Position numbers and translations under genes: made by a program. Under the pieces are notes generated by a model. That model worked only from the letters and a program-made list of their open reading frames with translations. It did no database searches and had not been told where the DNA came from. Below, piece after piece: positions 10,919-23,713 of a DNA stretch of 64,000 nucleotides; positions within the stretch are counted from its first letter, which is position 1, and each line of letters begins with the position of its first letter. Origin of the DNA: Endothia cerciana (taxonomy: Eukaryota; Ascomycota; Sordariomycetes; Diaporthales; Cryphonectriaceae); assembly GCA_026119935.1 (NCBI GenBank), contig JALRMH010000012.1, positions 310,001-374,000 of the forward strand, written 5' to 3'.

Positions 10919-13900
10919 ATGGGTAATGTCTCGAGCAGGCCCGACGAGGGCGCCGCTCTCTATCTCAGGGACCAGACTAGATGTGAGCTCGAGGTCCTCC
11001 TGCGACCAGCCTTCAGGAATGCGGTGCTGACCGGGTGCTCCCCCAGTGTCCATCGCATCGCTTGTCATAAGCAATAGCCGCAAGCGCACCTCCATTCGGA
11101 TAACTCCCAACGGGTTCCCCGCCACGAGAGTCTCCGCGTCGCGACCAGCCGGAGACAGCACGCCGATTGAGTTCGTACAGGTCCGTCAAGTCCCACCCCT
11201 CCCGCTGCTACCCAGACAGCGACAACGACCCCTGCCTGGAGACTGACTCCCTGCCGGTGATCTGTAGGATCCCGAGGCCACATCGGGCGCACCCACTTTC
11301 ATACTCAAGCTGAGCGGCGAGGACGAACTCATGTTCACCTTCACCTTCAACGTTCGCCAGAACTCCTTGAGCGCCGACCCGAACAGCGCACCCGTGGACA
11401 CGCAGATTAACGGTCTCACACACGTCTACGCCGCTACGCCTCGAGAGGTCGAGACCCTCGTGACGAGGGAGTTCCACGCCGACCCGAACCTACACAAGAA
11501 CCCCAACGTCGAGCTGATTGGGGACTTTACGACTGGAGGCAGTCCCAGTGTGACATTTGACTGGTCTTGGAAGTGGAAGCCGCCGAGAACTGCCGAGGAT
11601 CCTGGTGGTGGCTGGCGGAATACCTGCAGCGTACGTCAATATATTACTGCTTGGGGGGGGGGGGGGGTTGCGCATGTCTAACAAATTAACCAGTTCGTAC
11701 AATACGACCAGCGCGCACACGAGCTACAAACCCTTGCCAGCTTCTCGTTCTGGGTTCAGAGTACGTACACCAGTCTCCACCACCAAAGTCGGTGCCTAAC
11801 AGGTCGCAGATGTATCTCCATCCGCCGCCCAACCCACCTCACCGCCTCCCTTCCTCCTAAACGTCCCACCGAGGACCCGAGGGCCTTCATCCCATTCCGT
11901 CGAGTCGAGAATCAGCAACGTCGATGTGGACGAGCCTGTGTCACCCCCAGCTGCGTCGACTGAGTTCAAGAACCCACTTTCGCCAGCTAACACCAACAGC
12001 ATACCATCCATACCACTGTCGATTCCAGAGCCTGTCAGAGTCGACGTTTCCTGCTCGCGACCCAGCGATGATGTCTCACAAACGGACGATGGCCCCGTGT
12101 TTCGGGCAACGATGAAGGCCCTAGAGCAGAAGACTGGGAACATGCGGACGCAGATGAAAAAGATGATCAAAAAGGCAGAGGCTGCTCACAATGCGCAACT
12201 AGAAGCGAACGAGTCCTTCGTCAGCTTCATAGAGGCACTGAAGGAAGCGTCTTCCACAAACGCAAATGCGGTGCAGCCAGCCATTGAGCATTACTTTGAC
12301 AAGATTGCGCGCGAAATCCTGTCCTATGAGAGAATGAACGCTCTCAACCTCCAGAAGATCGTGATAGAGCCACTCAACAAGGTGTACATCATGGACATCA
12401 AACAGGCCGAGGCGAAGAAGCGCGACTTCGAGGAAGAAAGCAAGGACTTCTATGCGTACGTCGGGAGATATCTCGGCCAGCGACAAGATTCTGTAAAGGC
12501 GAAGCACAGCGACACCAAGTATCAGACGAAGCGTCGGAACTTCGAGCTAAAGCGCTTTGATTACTCGTCTTTCATGCAGGATCTGTCCGGAGGTCGAAAG
12601 GAGCAGGAAGTGCTCTCTCACCTCACCAGATACGCGGATGCCCAGGCGAGGACATTCCTGGAGGCGGCCAAACGGGTCGAGAACCTGCTTCCGCAGTTGG
12701 AGGCCCTGTCCAGCGAAGTGCAAGTCGCGGATAAGGAATATCAGTTCCAACGAAGAGAGCGAGAAGAGAAGCGAAGACTTCTTGAGAAAAGTAACGTGAA
12801 TTACGGGGAGCCCGATGTCGTGCCGTCAACCGGCTCGGGCGCTGCGAATGGAAACGGTGCTTCTTCAGACGGCGAGATGAGCCGGGCTGACAGCACCGGC
12901 TCACAGTTGAGAGCGATCGCGATCGGCAACTCGAATTCCTCGGCCAGTAACACCGGTGACCTCTCCAGATCGCCAGGAAGTCTTGGCCACGCTATGTTGG
13001 CCGCCAGCCCATCACAGAAATTCAAGGGCATTCGCGATCTCGAGGAACGTGATGCCGCACTCGCGGATCTTGCCGACAGGGAATCGCAGAGGAAAGAAGG
13101 CCTGCTATGGGCTCTGAACCGGCCTGGTGGACATGTTGACCCTCGGAACCTGAACAAGCAGGGCTGGCACAAGTACGTTCTTAGTATTCACCCCTGACAG
13201 AGCTTGTCGCTGACTATTTCACAGATTCTGGATTGTCCTGGATCAAGGCAAGCTCTCAGAGTACAGCAATTGGAAGCAAAAGCTTGATCTGCACATGGAG
13301 CCCATTGACTTACGCATGGCATCCGTAAGAGAGGCAAGGAATGCAGAGCGGCGGTTCTGTTTCGAAGTCATCACACCACAATATAAGCGTGTCTACCAAG
13401 CGACGTCCGAAGACGACATGAACAATTGGATCACCGCGATCAACAATGCGCTACAGAGCGCTGTCGAAGGCCGTGTGAAGGAGAAGCCGATACAGAGCAA
13501 CTCTCCGTCGATCGATTCTGGTGGTTCCTTTAGAAGAGACATCAGTTCTATCTTGACCGGGAAGAGTCCGTCGCTCGGCCATGCGCAAGCACATCCACCA
13601 TCGATGTTACCGGGCCGGCGGACAACCGTCGGAGCACGCCCTTCGACAGCACGTTCCCCGAGCAATACTTATGACGAACACCCTGACAAGCTTCTTCAAG
13701 CACTTCGAGACAACGACCAAGGCAATTGTTGGTGTGCGGACTGCGGCTCCGGTTCTAAGGTCGAATGGGTTTCAATCAATCTTGCCATTATCCTGTGTAT
13801 CGAGTGCAGTGGCATACATCGGTCGCTGGGCACGCACATCAGCAAGGTTCGATCTCTCACACTGGATATCACATCCTTTACGCCCGATATTGTCGAGCTT

Positions 13901-14578
13901 CTACTCCTGGTGGGCAACCGGGTAGCAAACATGGTCTGGGAGTGTAGACTGGATCCTAGCCTGAAACCAGGACCACAAGCGACCCGCGAGCAGAGGTTGA
14001 GGTTTATCACCATGAAGTACGTGGACCGGGCCTTCGTGGAGCCTATCTCGTCTACCCTCTCTCGGTATCCATCACCCGACGAGACACTCCTTGCAGCTAT
14101 CAAGAAGAACGAGATCCAACAAATCATCTACGCCCTCGCCCTACGCGCAAACCCCAATGTCCTCGATAGATCCCGTGGCACCCACGCCGTATTCCTAGCC
14201 CTCGCAGCTGCCGACCCAGCCTCCCCCGGCGGATTGCCCGTCTCCCCACCAGCGCAATCCGACGGAAAGCCGGTGCCTTTCCCCATCGCAGAGATGCTCC
14301 TGCAGAACGGCGCGGAACTGCCACAAGGCATGCCTGCGTTCCCGCTCAGCCGTAGCGCGCAGGCCTATCTCGACCAGAAGCGGGGCCGCTCGACTGGGCC
14401 GTCGATGTCTAGCTCAACGTCGGCGTCGAATTACCTCGACACCGTGGGCTCGGCCCCCAGCGGCACCAGTCCGCTGCTAGCGACGAAGGAGAAGGGCGAC
14501 AGTGCGAGGGAGCACCGGATCGCGAAGCGCGCGAGCGCCGGCGGTCGTCTGGCCAAGTCGCCTATTCCCGAGAGGTAG
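10919..14578 (+). CDS. BAR-PH-ArfGAP protein (Csx2-like Arf GTPase-activating protein)
   Basis: Predicted 1114 residues from exons 10919-10982, 11047-11180, 11268-11630, 11694-11760, 11810-13172 and 13225-14578. It should stimulate GTP hydrolysis by Arf at curved membranes. The N-terminus MGNVSS fits N-myristoylation. A helical BAR-type region spans about 240-470, a PH domain about 637-745, and an ArfGAP zinc finger follows with cysteines 834, 837, 855 and 858 (C-x2-C-x17-C-x2-C) and the arginine of SGIHRSLG at 863. Ankyrin-like sequence (ALALRANPNVLDRSRGTHA) and a Ser-rich tail close the protein. The first exon is short and easily missed, but its join gives an open frame through the whole gene. 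Intron 3 holds a run of 15 G. Function is confident; first two joins are less certain than the rest. Confidence 0.9.
11653..11667 (+). repeat. G15 homopolymer inside intron 3 of the ArfGAP gene
   Basis: Fifteen consecutive G lie in the 63-nt intron 11631-11693, about 25 bases upstream of the acceptor. Length variation here would alter intron size but not coding sequence. Confidence 0.9.
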
Positions 14579-15033
14579 GGCTGCTCTGTACCGTTGATCT
14601 TTTGGCCAATTCACCGCGGCGGCAAACACAAGGGGAGAAACGAGGTGCACACGGGAAACGTGGTGCTCAGGCTTTCCTCTTCGTCGTGAGGGAAGAAACC
14701 CCATGCTTTCTTCTTCGTGGGGGCTTGGTGGCATCTCCGTCCTTCGGGAAAGGTACCACCATTCTTGTTGTTAGCGACGGGCTTGAGACCCCCGGGGCAC
14801 AAAAAAAAAGGGGGGGGGGGGAGGGGTTGGAACTCGAAATCTGTGCAGGCGCCACGATATCCAACTCAGTCAAAGCACTGAGACGAGACTTTAGCTTGGG
14901 GCTTTTCTCATACCAGTCGCAATCACGAGACCGGTCCAGCTCTGCCGTTTGCCTCGAGACGCAGTCATACTATTGTCATCATCATCCTCACCATCATCAC
15001 ATCCTTCACGCATCTACTTCATCAGGAGGTATA

Positions 15034-15074
<41 letters not shown>

Positions 15075-16029
15075 CACATACGCATGGATCGCACCGGGGA
15101 GGGGGCGGGGGCGGGCAAAACGAGTACTGACATGCAACTTTTTTCTTGGAAAGCCTGGGACGGGGTCAGACGGGGAACGGGTCCGGTCCGGTGTATGACT
15201 ATGAACGAAAGATGATGGTGATGAAGGGCGGACGGACGGACGGTTACCAGGGGGGGGGTTGGCATGGCATGGCGTGGGTGCCGAGTGTGCAGACAACTTG
15301 GTCAGGTTAGGTTTCACTAGGTTTAATAGTAATATAGAAGTGATCGAAGCAACTTGTCGTGTCGATCCAATTGCGGTCTAGGTGTGAGCATGAGTCCCTC
15401 GAGTCCTTCTTGAGATAGCATCCGCTGCAAGATGAAGACTTGGCGGTCTCTCCTTAGAAAGGCACATGCAAAGTGGCGAGGGAAAGGCAGGGCAATACAG
15501 TATTTAAGTGACATATATCCGCACTTCATTCCATAGCTACCTAAGTATGTCATCTGCCTAGCTGAAGCAACTCTGCCATACACGGAAGCATCTATTCGGC
15601 CTAGTAGCCGCAATCCTCGAGATAGCAATCGACATCCTAACGCCCATGCTTTTCCGTCGTACAAAAAATCAGGAACAGAGAACAAGAATGATGCATGTGC
15701 ACAGCTCTGTACCTGATGTCCCGGACACTGCTACATCCCACCCAAGATATCAATCCTTCATTCATTTCAAAACAATCACACACCAAGGCATTGGCGGTCC
15801 TCCAACACGTAGTCCCTTGCAGGCTCAATGTCAACTATGACAAGAGCAACGAAGTGGATAAACTGCCGTCTTCGTGTACTCGTTAGCCGCGAAAAGACAG
15901 CACTTTGCCAACGAAATGCAGTGTCACCCACGTTCCTAGGCGACGCACACCTCAGAACTCCATTTCAAATGAGCCTCCAAGCGAAGCCTGTCGGAAGCGC
16001 GCCGTTAGGGTAGTCGGAATCTCGCGGTA
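14579..16029. other. Repeat-rich spacer between convergent ArfGAP and Chk2-type kinase
   Basis: Both neighbouring genes end here, so it holds two 3' untranslated regions. It contains A9G12 at 14801-14821, TCA-type short repeats near 14975-15000, an AC dinucleotide run and ggac repeats near 15228. No gene recognised. Confidence 0.55.
15042..15070. repeat. (AC)n microsatellite
   Basis: About 14 uninterrupted AC units, preceded by a short TATA-rich stretch. Likely length-polymorphic between strains. Confidence 0.95.
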
Positions 16030-18394
16030 CTAATGCTTGGTACCCTTGGTCTTCCCCTTCGTCGCCTTCGACTTTGCTGCGTGGTGGCCATTTCCGTTGC
16101 GCGCCGACGTCGAGGCGGGTCCGGGAATGTCGTTCTTGCTGTAGTGGCTCCTCTCGTTGTCGAAGAGCTCCTGATCGCCCTTGCCACCCATTGCCACAAA
16201 CTCCTCTGGATTCCTACCGTCGAAGGGTCGAGACTCCGCGGGGTATGTGTGAGGATTCTTCCTGTATACTTCGACGCCATCTTGACCATTCGTGCTAGGA
16301 AGGTGGGTGACCTGGACAGAGTTGATGCTGGAGAGAAGGGTGCGCTCGCGAACGACACCACGGCGATTCATCTCAAGCCCAGCAATGCCGCCCACAAGAC
16401 CGTCCGTGCTGTCGTTCACACCAGGATTTGAAGTTGTCATCCATGGGTGGGCGAGGCACTGGTCCACAGTGAAGCGCTTTGCAGGGTCGACGACAAGCAT
16501 ACAGTCAATGAGCTCAACTAAGCAGAAATTTTAGCAGAAGACACGATGGAGGCCTTGTCAGGGTGACTTACGAGCAGAGTCGCTAACTGGGTCCCAGTAC
16601 GGCGACGGATAGTCAAATTTACCCTCCCTGATCTGTTGCGAAAGCGAGTAGGGGAACTCTTTCGAGTACAGCTCATCAGAGAATGGTGGAAAACCACATA
16701 GGCAAATATACATCACCACACCAAGCGACCAGACGTCGACGGCCTTGGTGTATTTTCGATGCCTGCCCTCAGCCAGGATCTCCGGCGCGACGTAGCTTGG
16801 GGTACCACAGAGCGTAGTAGTGAACGACTCCTCGCCGATAATCTTCGCAAGGCCGAAATCGGCAAGCTTGACATGGAGGTCGTCATCCACCATCAAGATA
16901 TTCTCTGGTTTGATATCCCGGTGAACAATGTTCCGATCATGCTGTTTCGAGGTCAGAAGACAAGTCAATGCGAGCGGATCGGTCTAGCTGACATACCAGG
17001 TACTTGATGCCCTGGAAGAGCTGGGTGAACAGCCTCCTTGTCTCGTCCTCGGAAAGTTTCTGCTTCAAGACGATGAAGTTGAACAGTTCACCCTTGGGCG
17101 CGAGCTCCAGAACAAGGAAGACGGCGTGTTTCTCGTCGAAAGTGTCCTTCAGACACAGTACGTTGGGGTGACTAACGCCCATCAGCACAGCAATCTCTTG
17201 TTGGAGACCATCCGTCTTCGATCTCTCCTCCATCCCAGGCGCCTTGGTGAAGATCTTGACCGCATATCTCTGGCCGGTGGCCTTCTCGACGCAGAGGAAC
17301 ACCTCGGCAAAGTGGCCCTTGCCAAGCTGCTCGAGCAAGGTGTACTGCTGAAGAAATTGGCTGGTCTGTCGGGATTTGGGATACTTGAAAATGAAGCGGG
17401 CCTTGTCAAGTACTGCGACCTCATCGTTCTCCTTCAGCTCCCGCCGCTGGTTCCGTCCGATAATCGCCTCGTTCACGAACGTGCCATTGCTAGACAGATC
17501 CTCTACGATCGCAACAGGGCCATGAGACTTGTTCTCCGTGAACATCAAGCAGTGACGATTCGAGACACTAGGATCGTCCACAACAATGTCTGTACAGAGT
17601 CATTATGGCGCTCGTGAACGGCTGACCGGAGGCACACTTACCACACTCTGGATGACGACCTATCAGGTAGCCGCCGGATGGGACACCTGTAATCTTCTTC
17701 TCCTCAAAATTGACCTCCTCCTTCTCCAGGGCATTCTTGCCCTTCTTCTTGGGCACGACGTCCTCCACCGTAACCGGCAGCGGACAGGCCGCTCTCTTCT
17801 TCATGACAACACACTTGCCGCCGTACCTGGTGTTCAAGGGGAACAGGTAGCCCCAGACGCCCTCTTTGGCCTCATCCTTGACCTCTTTTGAGTATGGCTC
17901 GTTTGGGTCCACCACCTGCGCGGGAAATGCCTGGGTGTCCTGAGGCGGCGACGAGAAGCCCTGCGAGAAGGCCTGCAGCTGGGAGTAGGCCTCCTCTCCT
18001 CGTGGGAGGACCTGGCTCTGTCGACCCTCCGGTGGCGTCGCGGTGCCTTCCTTAAAGAGCGTGCTAGACTCGTCCGCGGAGAGGTGTGTGACTGGTGAGG
18101 GGAGTTGCTGCTTGGTATCGACGGGGGTCTTCTTGTGGTCTTTGTGTTGCGATGACAGGCGCTCGGATCGGCGCACTCTCTTGGACGAGTCAAGGTTGTT
18201 CTCGGCAGGCGAGCCCTGAGCAGGCAGCAAATGAGTTAGTAACCGACCGGGTGACGCATTCACCACCTGTGCAAGCCTATAGCACGCATCTATGAGGGCA
18301 AGGGCAGACAGGGTTCGCGATTGTCCAAACCAGTGGAGTGGGACAGACGTACGGCAGCCCGCTTCAATTGGCTCTGCTCGGGTCGAGGAGCCAT
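16030..18394 (-). CDS. FHA-domain checkpoint kinase of the Chk2/Rad53/Cds1 family
   Basis: Predicted 688 residues from exons 18394-18353, 18215-17642, 17589-16997, 16941-16572 and 16517-16030; all joins keep frame. A Ser/Thr kinase relaying DNA damage signals from ATM/ATR-type kinases. The N-terminal tail carries five SQ/TQ sites (S36, S81, S92, S98, T108), the usual phosphorylation cluster. One FHA domain follows, with GRH at 200-202, SNRH at 215-218 and SSNGTF at 238-243. The kinase domain has the glycine loop LGKGHFAEV from 294, catalytic lysine K317, HRDIKPEN with D412, and DFG from 431. A basic C-terminal tail (KSKATKGKTKGTK) may be a nuclear signal. Neurospora has two relatives, PRD-4 (also a clock input) and MUS-59; I cannot tell which this is. 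Confidence 0.95.
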
Positions 18395-20046
18395 GTTTTG
18401 CGGTGTCAGGCAGTGATCTCACGGAGGCACGGATGAGATAGGGGGGAGGGGGGGCCGGTGCGATTCACGGTGGAAGCAGAGGACCGTGAAATCCTTCCCA
18501 GAACCGGAGGAGGATGAGGACTGGCTGAAATGAGGCGAGGTGAGTGAGGTAAGGTAAGGCAGGGTAAGGTGTGGGAAGCTCGGGATGTGGAGTTCCAGAG
18601 TACTGATGTCAGTCAGAGGACCTTCATCAGAATCTGGGCGGCGATCAGAGTTTACCATAGTCGAGTTCAGCGGGCCTGGGCCTGTTCCTCCAGGGCTGAA
18701 GGGGACTGTGGCAGCGTGGGTAGGCGCTTCAGTGGTCACCCCCTCCTCTCATCGAGGCAAGCCCAGGCAGCTGCAGGGGTGGGCAAGGGGTCAGAGTTAG
18801 GGGGGGGTGGATGGGCCGGATGACTCGATTGACATCACCTGCAGGGTTCCTCACGGCCAGATTGTCAGACAGACCACTCGAATCGAGGAAGTTGCGGATC
18901 ACAAAACGAATAGCACGATCAGCTTCACCTGATGGCTTCCTGCGACCCGTCGTCTTCCTCTGAGACAAGTGTGACTTTCTAGGGTTCGGCCACGAGCTAC
19001 CTGCGCCTGCTGCGTGATTGTTGACCGTTCCCTGTTGCTTGAGGGCATCTGAACAATGGCAGCCTTGTCGAGTCCGTCCTCGTGACAAGATGGCTGGACG
19101 TTCTCGGTGAAGCACACCGGCCCACAAGAGAGGTGGCTCTTGAACAACTGCATTTTCACAAGGCTTCATCTGACCAACACCGCAATACGGATGAGCGATA
19201 GTGTCCAAGGGTCCAAGATCATGCCAAGTATGCTGGTCGGGAAAATCGTGGCGTGCTTCCGTATGGCTGTACCTAGCATCCTGTCGTCTGCGAAGTACGT
19301 CATGAGGTAACCCAAGACATGTTTTGGCAGGCTGTGATTGCATCTCGAGCAACTCTCTCAAGCAGATAGTATGGGGACGGTATGTCTTTCCCAACGCAAC
19401 AGCATCACTGCAGACTGCTGGTAGAATCCCTCCGGTAGTGCGAGTGCGTCCAGGCTGGTCCTGCAAGCTTAGGCGGGAGGATGTCTAGGCAGCCCGATCA
19501 CCCAGGGATCGAAGTCCTGTGCTGCAAACGTGGGACTCGTGCGAGCAGAGGATGCATCGCTCTTACACTATGTATCCTGCGATGGAGCGAGGAAGATTTG
19601 CTCTGGAGAGGCAATTGCTTGCTGCAACCTGTTGATCGCCGCATAAGCGTTGCAGAGTTGAAGAGCTCAAGGGTCCAGCTACGTCTGGAGGGGGGATGCG
19701 CCACAGATAATTCCACCTGATCCCTGCCTAGCGCACTGCTCAGCCACAAGTCCCCGCGCCCACGAACTGAGAAATTTCTTGGGAAGGCGCGACCCAAAGT
19801 GCTTGTCAGTCAGTCAGTCAGCCCTCAAAGCCTGGCCAGCAGCAGCGAGCGTTTTGGTGGGGTCTCTCGAATCGGCGGTTCAAAGAACCTTTTCCTCTGC
19901 AACACACATACCCAACCACCCACCCAAGGACCAACGAACAATATCAACGGGTTGGCCTCGTATTCCCCCCCCCCCCCGCCACCCTCCCTCCCATCAAACC
20001 CGACCTCAAATTCGAAGACCCAGCTTCTCAAATCGTCTCTCCCAAC
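18395..20046. other. Divergent promoter region between Chk2-type kinase and eIF3m
   Basis: About 1.65 kb with no supported gene. A long minus-strand open frame at 18729-19466 begins with TTG and matches nothing. The eIF3m leader contains short cagt repeats near 19806 and a C13 run near 19966. Confidence 0.5.
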
Positions 20047-21321
20047 ATGGCGCCTCGTGGTCTGGTCTTCGTTGATGGCAGCACCAACGACATCCTGCAG
20101 GAGATTGCCGACTACGTCAAGGCTGGCGACGAGATCCGACCGCTGATCGAGAAGGGACAAACCGAGGATGCGCTTGCCGCCATCGTCAAGGCCTCACCGG
20201 TCTTGAGTTCCGCACCAGAGAAGGAGATTGGCCCTGCGTACAACCTACTCATCTTCGCCGTCATCAACTACTCTAAAGACCCAAAGAAGCACCTGCAGCC
20301 CATCTGCTCCAACCTCACGAAACCCATCACTTCCTCACCCGTCAACGGCCGCGACCTCGCTCTCGGCAGCCTGTCGACTGTCTTCAACCTGCTCAGCAAG
20401 GATGACCCCGTACGGTTCAACGTCTTCCTGCAGATTGTCCGCTTCGTCAAGATGAACAATATGTTCGACACCATCAAGCCTGCCCTGAAGAACGTGCCAG
20501 GCTGGCTGGAGGCATGGGGCACCGACGAGGAGGGCAAGCAGAGACTATACGTGGAGATTTCCGACGCAGCAGAGGCCGCCGATGAGAACAAGATAGCATA
20601 CGAGCACCTCCTGGAAGCGCTCCGAACCTTCGACGCCGACGACAGCTCCTCCGAGGAGGCCCAGAAGCTCTCCCTGCGCGCGCTCAAGATGATCCTCGTC
20701 ATCGAGCGCCCATGGGCCTACGACTTCCAGGGCTTGCGGGCCCTCGCACCCGTCCAGTCGCTTGCAGATACACACCCCGTCTACGCGCAGTTGCTTGATA
20801 TCTTTGCGGAGCAGGACCTGGAAGACTTCAAGGACTTTAAGCTCGAGCACGAGGGTTTCCTGGAGAAGGAGAAGCTGGACGACAAGACCCTGGAAACCAA
20901 GATGCGGCTGCTGACGTTTGCCAGTCTGGCGGCATCGCACCAGGACCGCGAGATTCCCTACGACGTGATCGCAAAGGGCTTGCAGGTCCCTGTGGAGGAG
21001 GTCGAGCTCTGGATCATCGACGTGATCCGCGCGCAGCTAGTCGAGGGCCGCATGTCGCAGCGGGATCGAGTGTTCAAGGTCCACAAGACCATCTACCGCG
21101 TCTTCAGCGACAAGCAGTGGCGCGAGCTGCAGTCGCGCATTGACGTGTGGAAGACCACTATAGGCCACGTCCACACGGTCCTGAGGGTCCAGCAGCTGGA
21201 GGCGGAGAAGGCGAAGGAGAGGCAGCAGCAGGAGCTGGAGAAGAAGCTCGCGAGTGCGGGTATGAGCGACGGTCCTCAAGGACGTGGTGGGCGCAGGCCA
21301 AGGACTGACAATGACGACTAG
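20047..21321 (+). CDS. eif3m: Translation initiation factor eIF3 subunit M
   Basis: Intronless, 424 residues. A PCI-domain subunit of the eIF3 complex, which recruits the 43S preinitiation complex to mRNA in the cytoplasm. The N-terminus MAPRGLVFVDG and the helical repeat region to about residue 225 match fungal eIF3m. The PCI/winged-helix part (EIPYDVIAKGLQVPVEEVELWIIDVIRAQLVEGRMSQ region) lies at about 300-365. A charged helix and a Gly/Arg tail (GRGGRRPR) end the protein. Related CSN7 proteins also have PCI domains, but the length and N-terminus favour eIF3m. The gene converges with the UMP kinase gene, 374 bases apart. Confidence 0.93.
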   Translation: MAPRGLVFVDGSTNDILQEIADYVKAGDEIRPLIEKGQTEDALAAIVKASPVLSSAPEKEIGPAYNLLIFAVINYSKDPKKHLQPICSNLTKPITSSPVNGRDLALGSLSTVFNLLSKDDPVRFNVFLQIVRFVKMNNMFDTIKPALKNVPGWLEAWGTDEEGKQRLYVEISDAAEAADENKIAYEHLLEALRTFDADDSSSEEAQKLSLRALKMILVIERPWAYDFQGLRALAPVQSLADTHPVYAQLLDIFAEQDLEDFKDFKLEHEGFLEKEKLDDKTLETKMRLLTFASLAASHQDREIPYDVIAKGLQVPVEEVELWIIDVIRAQLVEGRMSQRDRVFKVHKTIYRVFSDKQWRELQSRIDVWKTTIGHVHTVLRVQQLEAEKAKERQQQELEKKLASAGMSDGPQGRGGRRPRTDNDD

Positions 21322-21695
21322 AGAGAGGATGGGCGTGCAACAGGATTCGTGGTCTGGGCGAAGATGTCCCTCAGGTAGATCGAATCATCTCGAGGTAATC
21401 ACCTGGAGCAGATCAGGTTCTGGGTCCTGGCGTTGGGAGGATAGAGCAAGGGAAAATGCTTCGGAATAAAAATTGCATTTGCGAAGAGTGTTCAACGCTC
21501 TATTGGATATCCCAGTGTATGTATACGCCGTGACGAGATCAAGATTCGTGACCTTGGGCGGTAGCCTTCTAGGTGTATCTTTATCGATCTTCCCTTTGCA
21601 TGTCCAGACTCCATCCCACCCAGCACGTATGTCCATGTTCCTCTACCTCGCACTTGCGAAGCCTCCCTCCTCTCCGTTCCTCGCCGAGGGCCCCC
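21322..21695. other. Shared 3' region of eIF3m and Ura6
   Basis: 374 bases between two convergent stop codons. It should hold both polyadenylation sites. The sequence aataaa occurs near 21467 on the plus strand. No gene seen. Confidence 0.5.
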
Positions 21696-22411
21696 CTAGA
21701 ACCCCTCCCCGAGCCTTGCCTTCAGCGCCTCCCTCGTCTTGGCCTCGACCTCCTCCGGCTCAGGCGTCGCGTCAATCTTGACCACCCGCCCCTGCTTCTC
21801 ATAGTACTCGACGACCGGCATGCTCGTCTCGATGAACGTTCTGAACCTCTTGCGGATCGACTCCTCGTTGTCGTCAGCGCGGCCGCTCGTCTTGCCCCGC
21901 TCCAGCAGCCTCTCCTCCATGGTCGCCTCGGGGCAGTCGTAGAAGAGGACGAACTCGGCGGCGCACACGGACTCCTCGAACTTGAGCGCCTGGTCCAGCT
22001 TCCGCGGGAACCCGTCGATGAGGAAGCGGCCCCCGGAGGAGCCGGCGGCGGCCCCCTTCATGGCGTTCTCCAGCAGCGCGATCGTCACCTCCATCGGCAC
22101 GATCTTGCCGTCCTTGATGTAGTCCTTGATCAGCTGGCCGTACTGGGAGCCGGGGCGGTCCTGCTCCGCGCGCAGGAGGTCGCCGGCCGACAGGTGCGTG
22201 AAGCCGTAGCGCGAGACGAGGCGCGAGCACTGGGTGCCCTTGCCGGCGCCGGGCCCGCCGAGGACGAAGATCACTAGAGGGGGGGGGAGAGAAGGGGGAC
22301 GACTGGTCAGCCTGACGGCCACTCGAAGGGGCGCTGGGCTCGCCGGTGGGGCCACCATGGAGGGGAGGGGAGAGAGGGGCGGGCTTCACCTGTTGCGTTG
22401 GAGATAGGCAT
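21696..22411 (-). CDS. ura6: UMP kinase (uridylate kinase), Ura6 type
   Basis: Phosphorylates UMP (and CMP or AMP in this family) to the diphosphate for pyrimidine nucleotide synthesis. Exons 22411-22390 and 22273-21696 give 199 residues, close to yeast Ura6. The short first exon encodes MPISNAT and joins directly to VIFVLGGPGAGKGTQC, where GGPGAGKG (13-20) is the P-loop. DGFPRKLDQ is the NMP-binding motif and GRADDNEESIRKRF the lid region. The start at 22411 has A at -3. A second in-frame ATG at 22358 lies inside the 116-nt intron (see findings). The enzyme is certain to family level; the N-terminus is less sure. Confidence 0.93.
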
Positions 22412-23713
22412 ATTGTAGGTATATCTTGGTCTGGGGATCAGGTAGGTCTGGCGGCGAGTTCGGACGGGGAGCAGGACGAGGTCGAGAGGCAGAGGGAAGC
22501 TGCTGGAGAGCGAGAGAGAGAGAAAAAGGAACCCTGATCCGAGAAGGCCAGCCTGGAAGTCGGTGGTGACGTTTGGTGGGGCTCTCAGGGGCCGGGCCAG
22601 TTCACAGCGGTCTGGCTCTGCCCCCACCCCCCCCCCCGCGCCCCCCAAATCTCTTAGGCCTTCACATGGAATTGTTAGATCCCGCTGTCATCAGGTCGAC
22701 GTTTTGATGTTGCTGCAATACCTCACCTACTATGATATCATACCAATTTGGGTAGACCAGCGGTTTGTGCTAAGCCGGGGTAACACGAAAGTCAAATGGG
22801 GTGCCACGACCTTTTCGCCATCAGCCACATCCCCCACGATATACAGACTGTATTTCCTCCTGATGGGCCTCACATCGACAGTCTGCTCTGGGTGTGTAAT
22901 ATAGACGCAACGCACCTGTTTCTCGCCAGTATCGACTATAGTCTATCCATGAGACATATTCACCTCCCCCATATCACCCAGACAGAGCGTGGCTCACGAC
23001 TGTGTACATGGATTCGATATCAGGATCATGCATCAACCGGCAGCAATCCTGACAAGATCTAGGGGCGGACCTAGGGGACCTGTATTCATCATATACACAA
23101 AACTCAGGATTAATTGTGGAATAGGAGTTGGGGCCCACGCACTTTGCTGCAAGCTAATAGATGTGTGATCATCATCCTTTCTTTGACCTGCATGGCCACA
23201 CTCTACTACTCAGTTCTCTGGCTGGAGGGCCAAAGACTTGGCTTCAAGCTAGTTATGTACTAAGAATCAACTGATACCTCATCAACAACTGCGCTCCTTA
23301 ATTTCCAAGCGCTCGGTGGACAGGCGGAAGACTCGGGAACCAGTGTGAAACGAGTGCCTCAATCTGAAGTTCTCATCCTGGGCGCTGCGGACATGGCTTT
23401 TGAGACATCTCACAATCGCATTGGTACCAGGGTTATCGAGGACAAACTTCGATTGTCACCATTCTCTGGACTAGGTCCTCTTTGTACAGTGCGGACTACA
23501 GTCCGTCTCATCCTGAATCGAAATTACCAAAACCGAACGGTAGATACATCGTTCTTGCAATGTCGCCTTAGAAAGCAATTTAACGGTCTCATGAGTATTT
23601 GCCCGCCCCCAACGCCATGGTATAGTCCACTCAGCTCATCCAGCACAGCTGCGGTAAATAAGAACAAAAGAAACAAAGACACAAAAGAGACTTCGTCCAC
23701 AACTCATGGACCT
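22412..23713. other. Spacer upstream of Ura6, downstream of the membrane protein gene
   Basis: About 1.3 kb. The part next to Ura6 has GA-rich and C-rich tracts near 22500-22650, likely leader and promoter. The rest has lower GC and no recognisable gene. Confidence 0.5.

Noticed and set aside
14815..14890. tRNA-like or SINE-like sequence with box A/B resemblance on the minus strand
   Set aside because: Box B is poor and no cloverleaf can be folded; the adjacent A/G homopolymer is not enough to call a SINE.
18729..19466. 245-codon minus-strand open frame upstream of eIF3m
   Set aside because: Begins with TTG, has no recognisable domain, and lies in a GC-rich promoter region.
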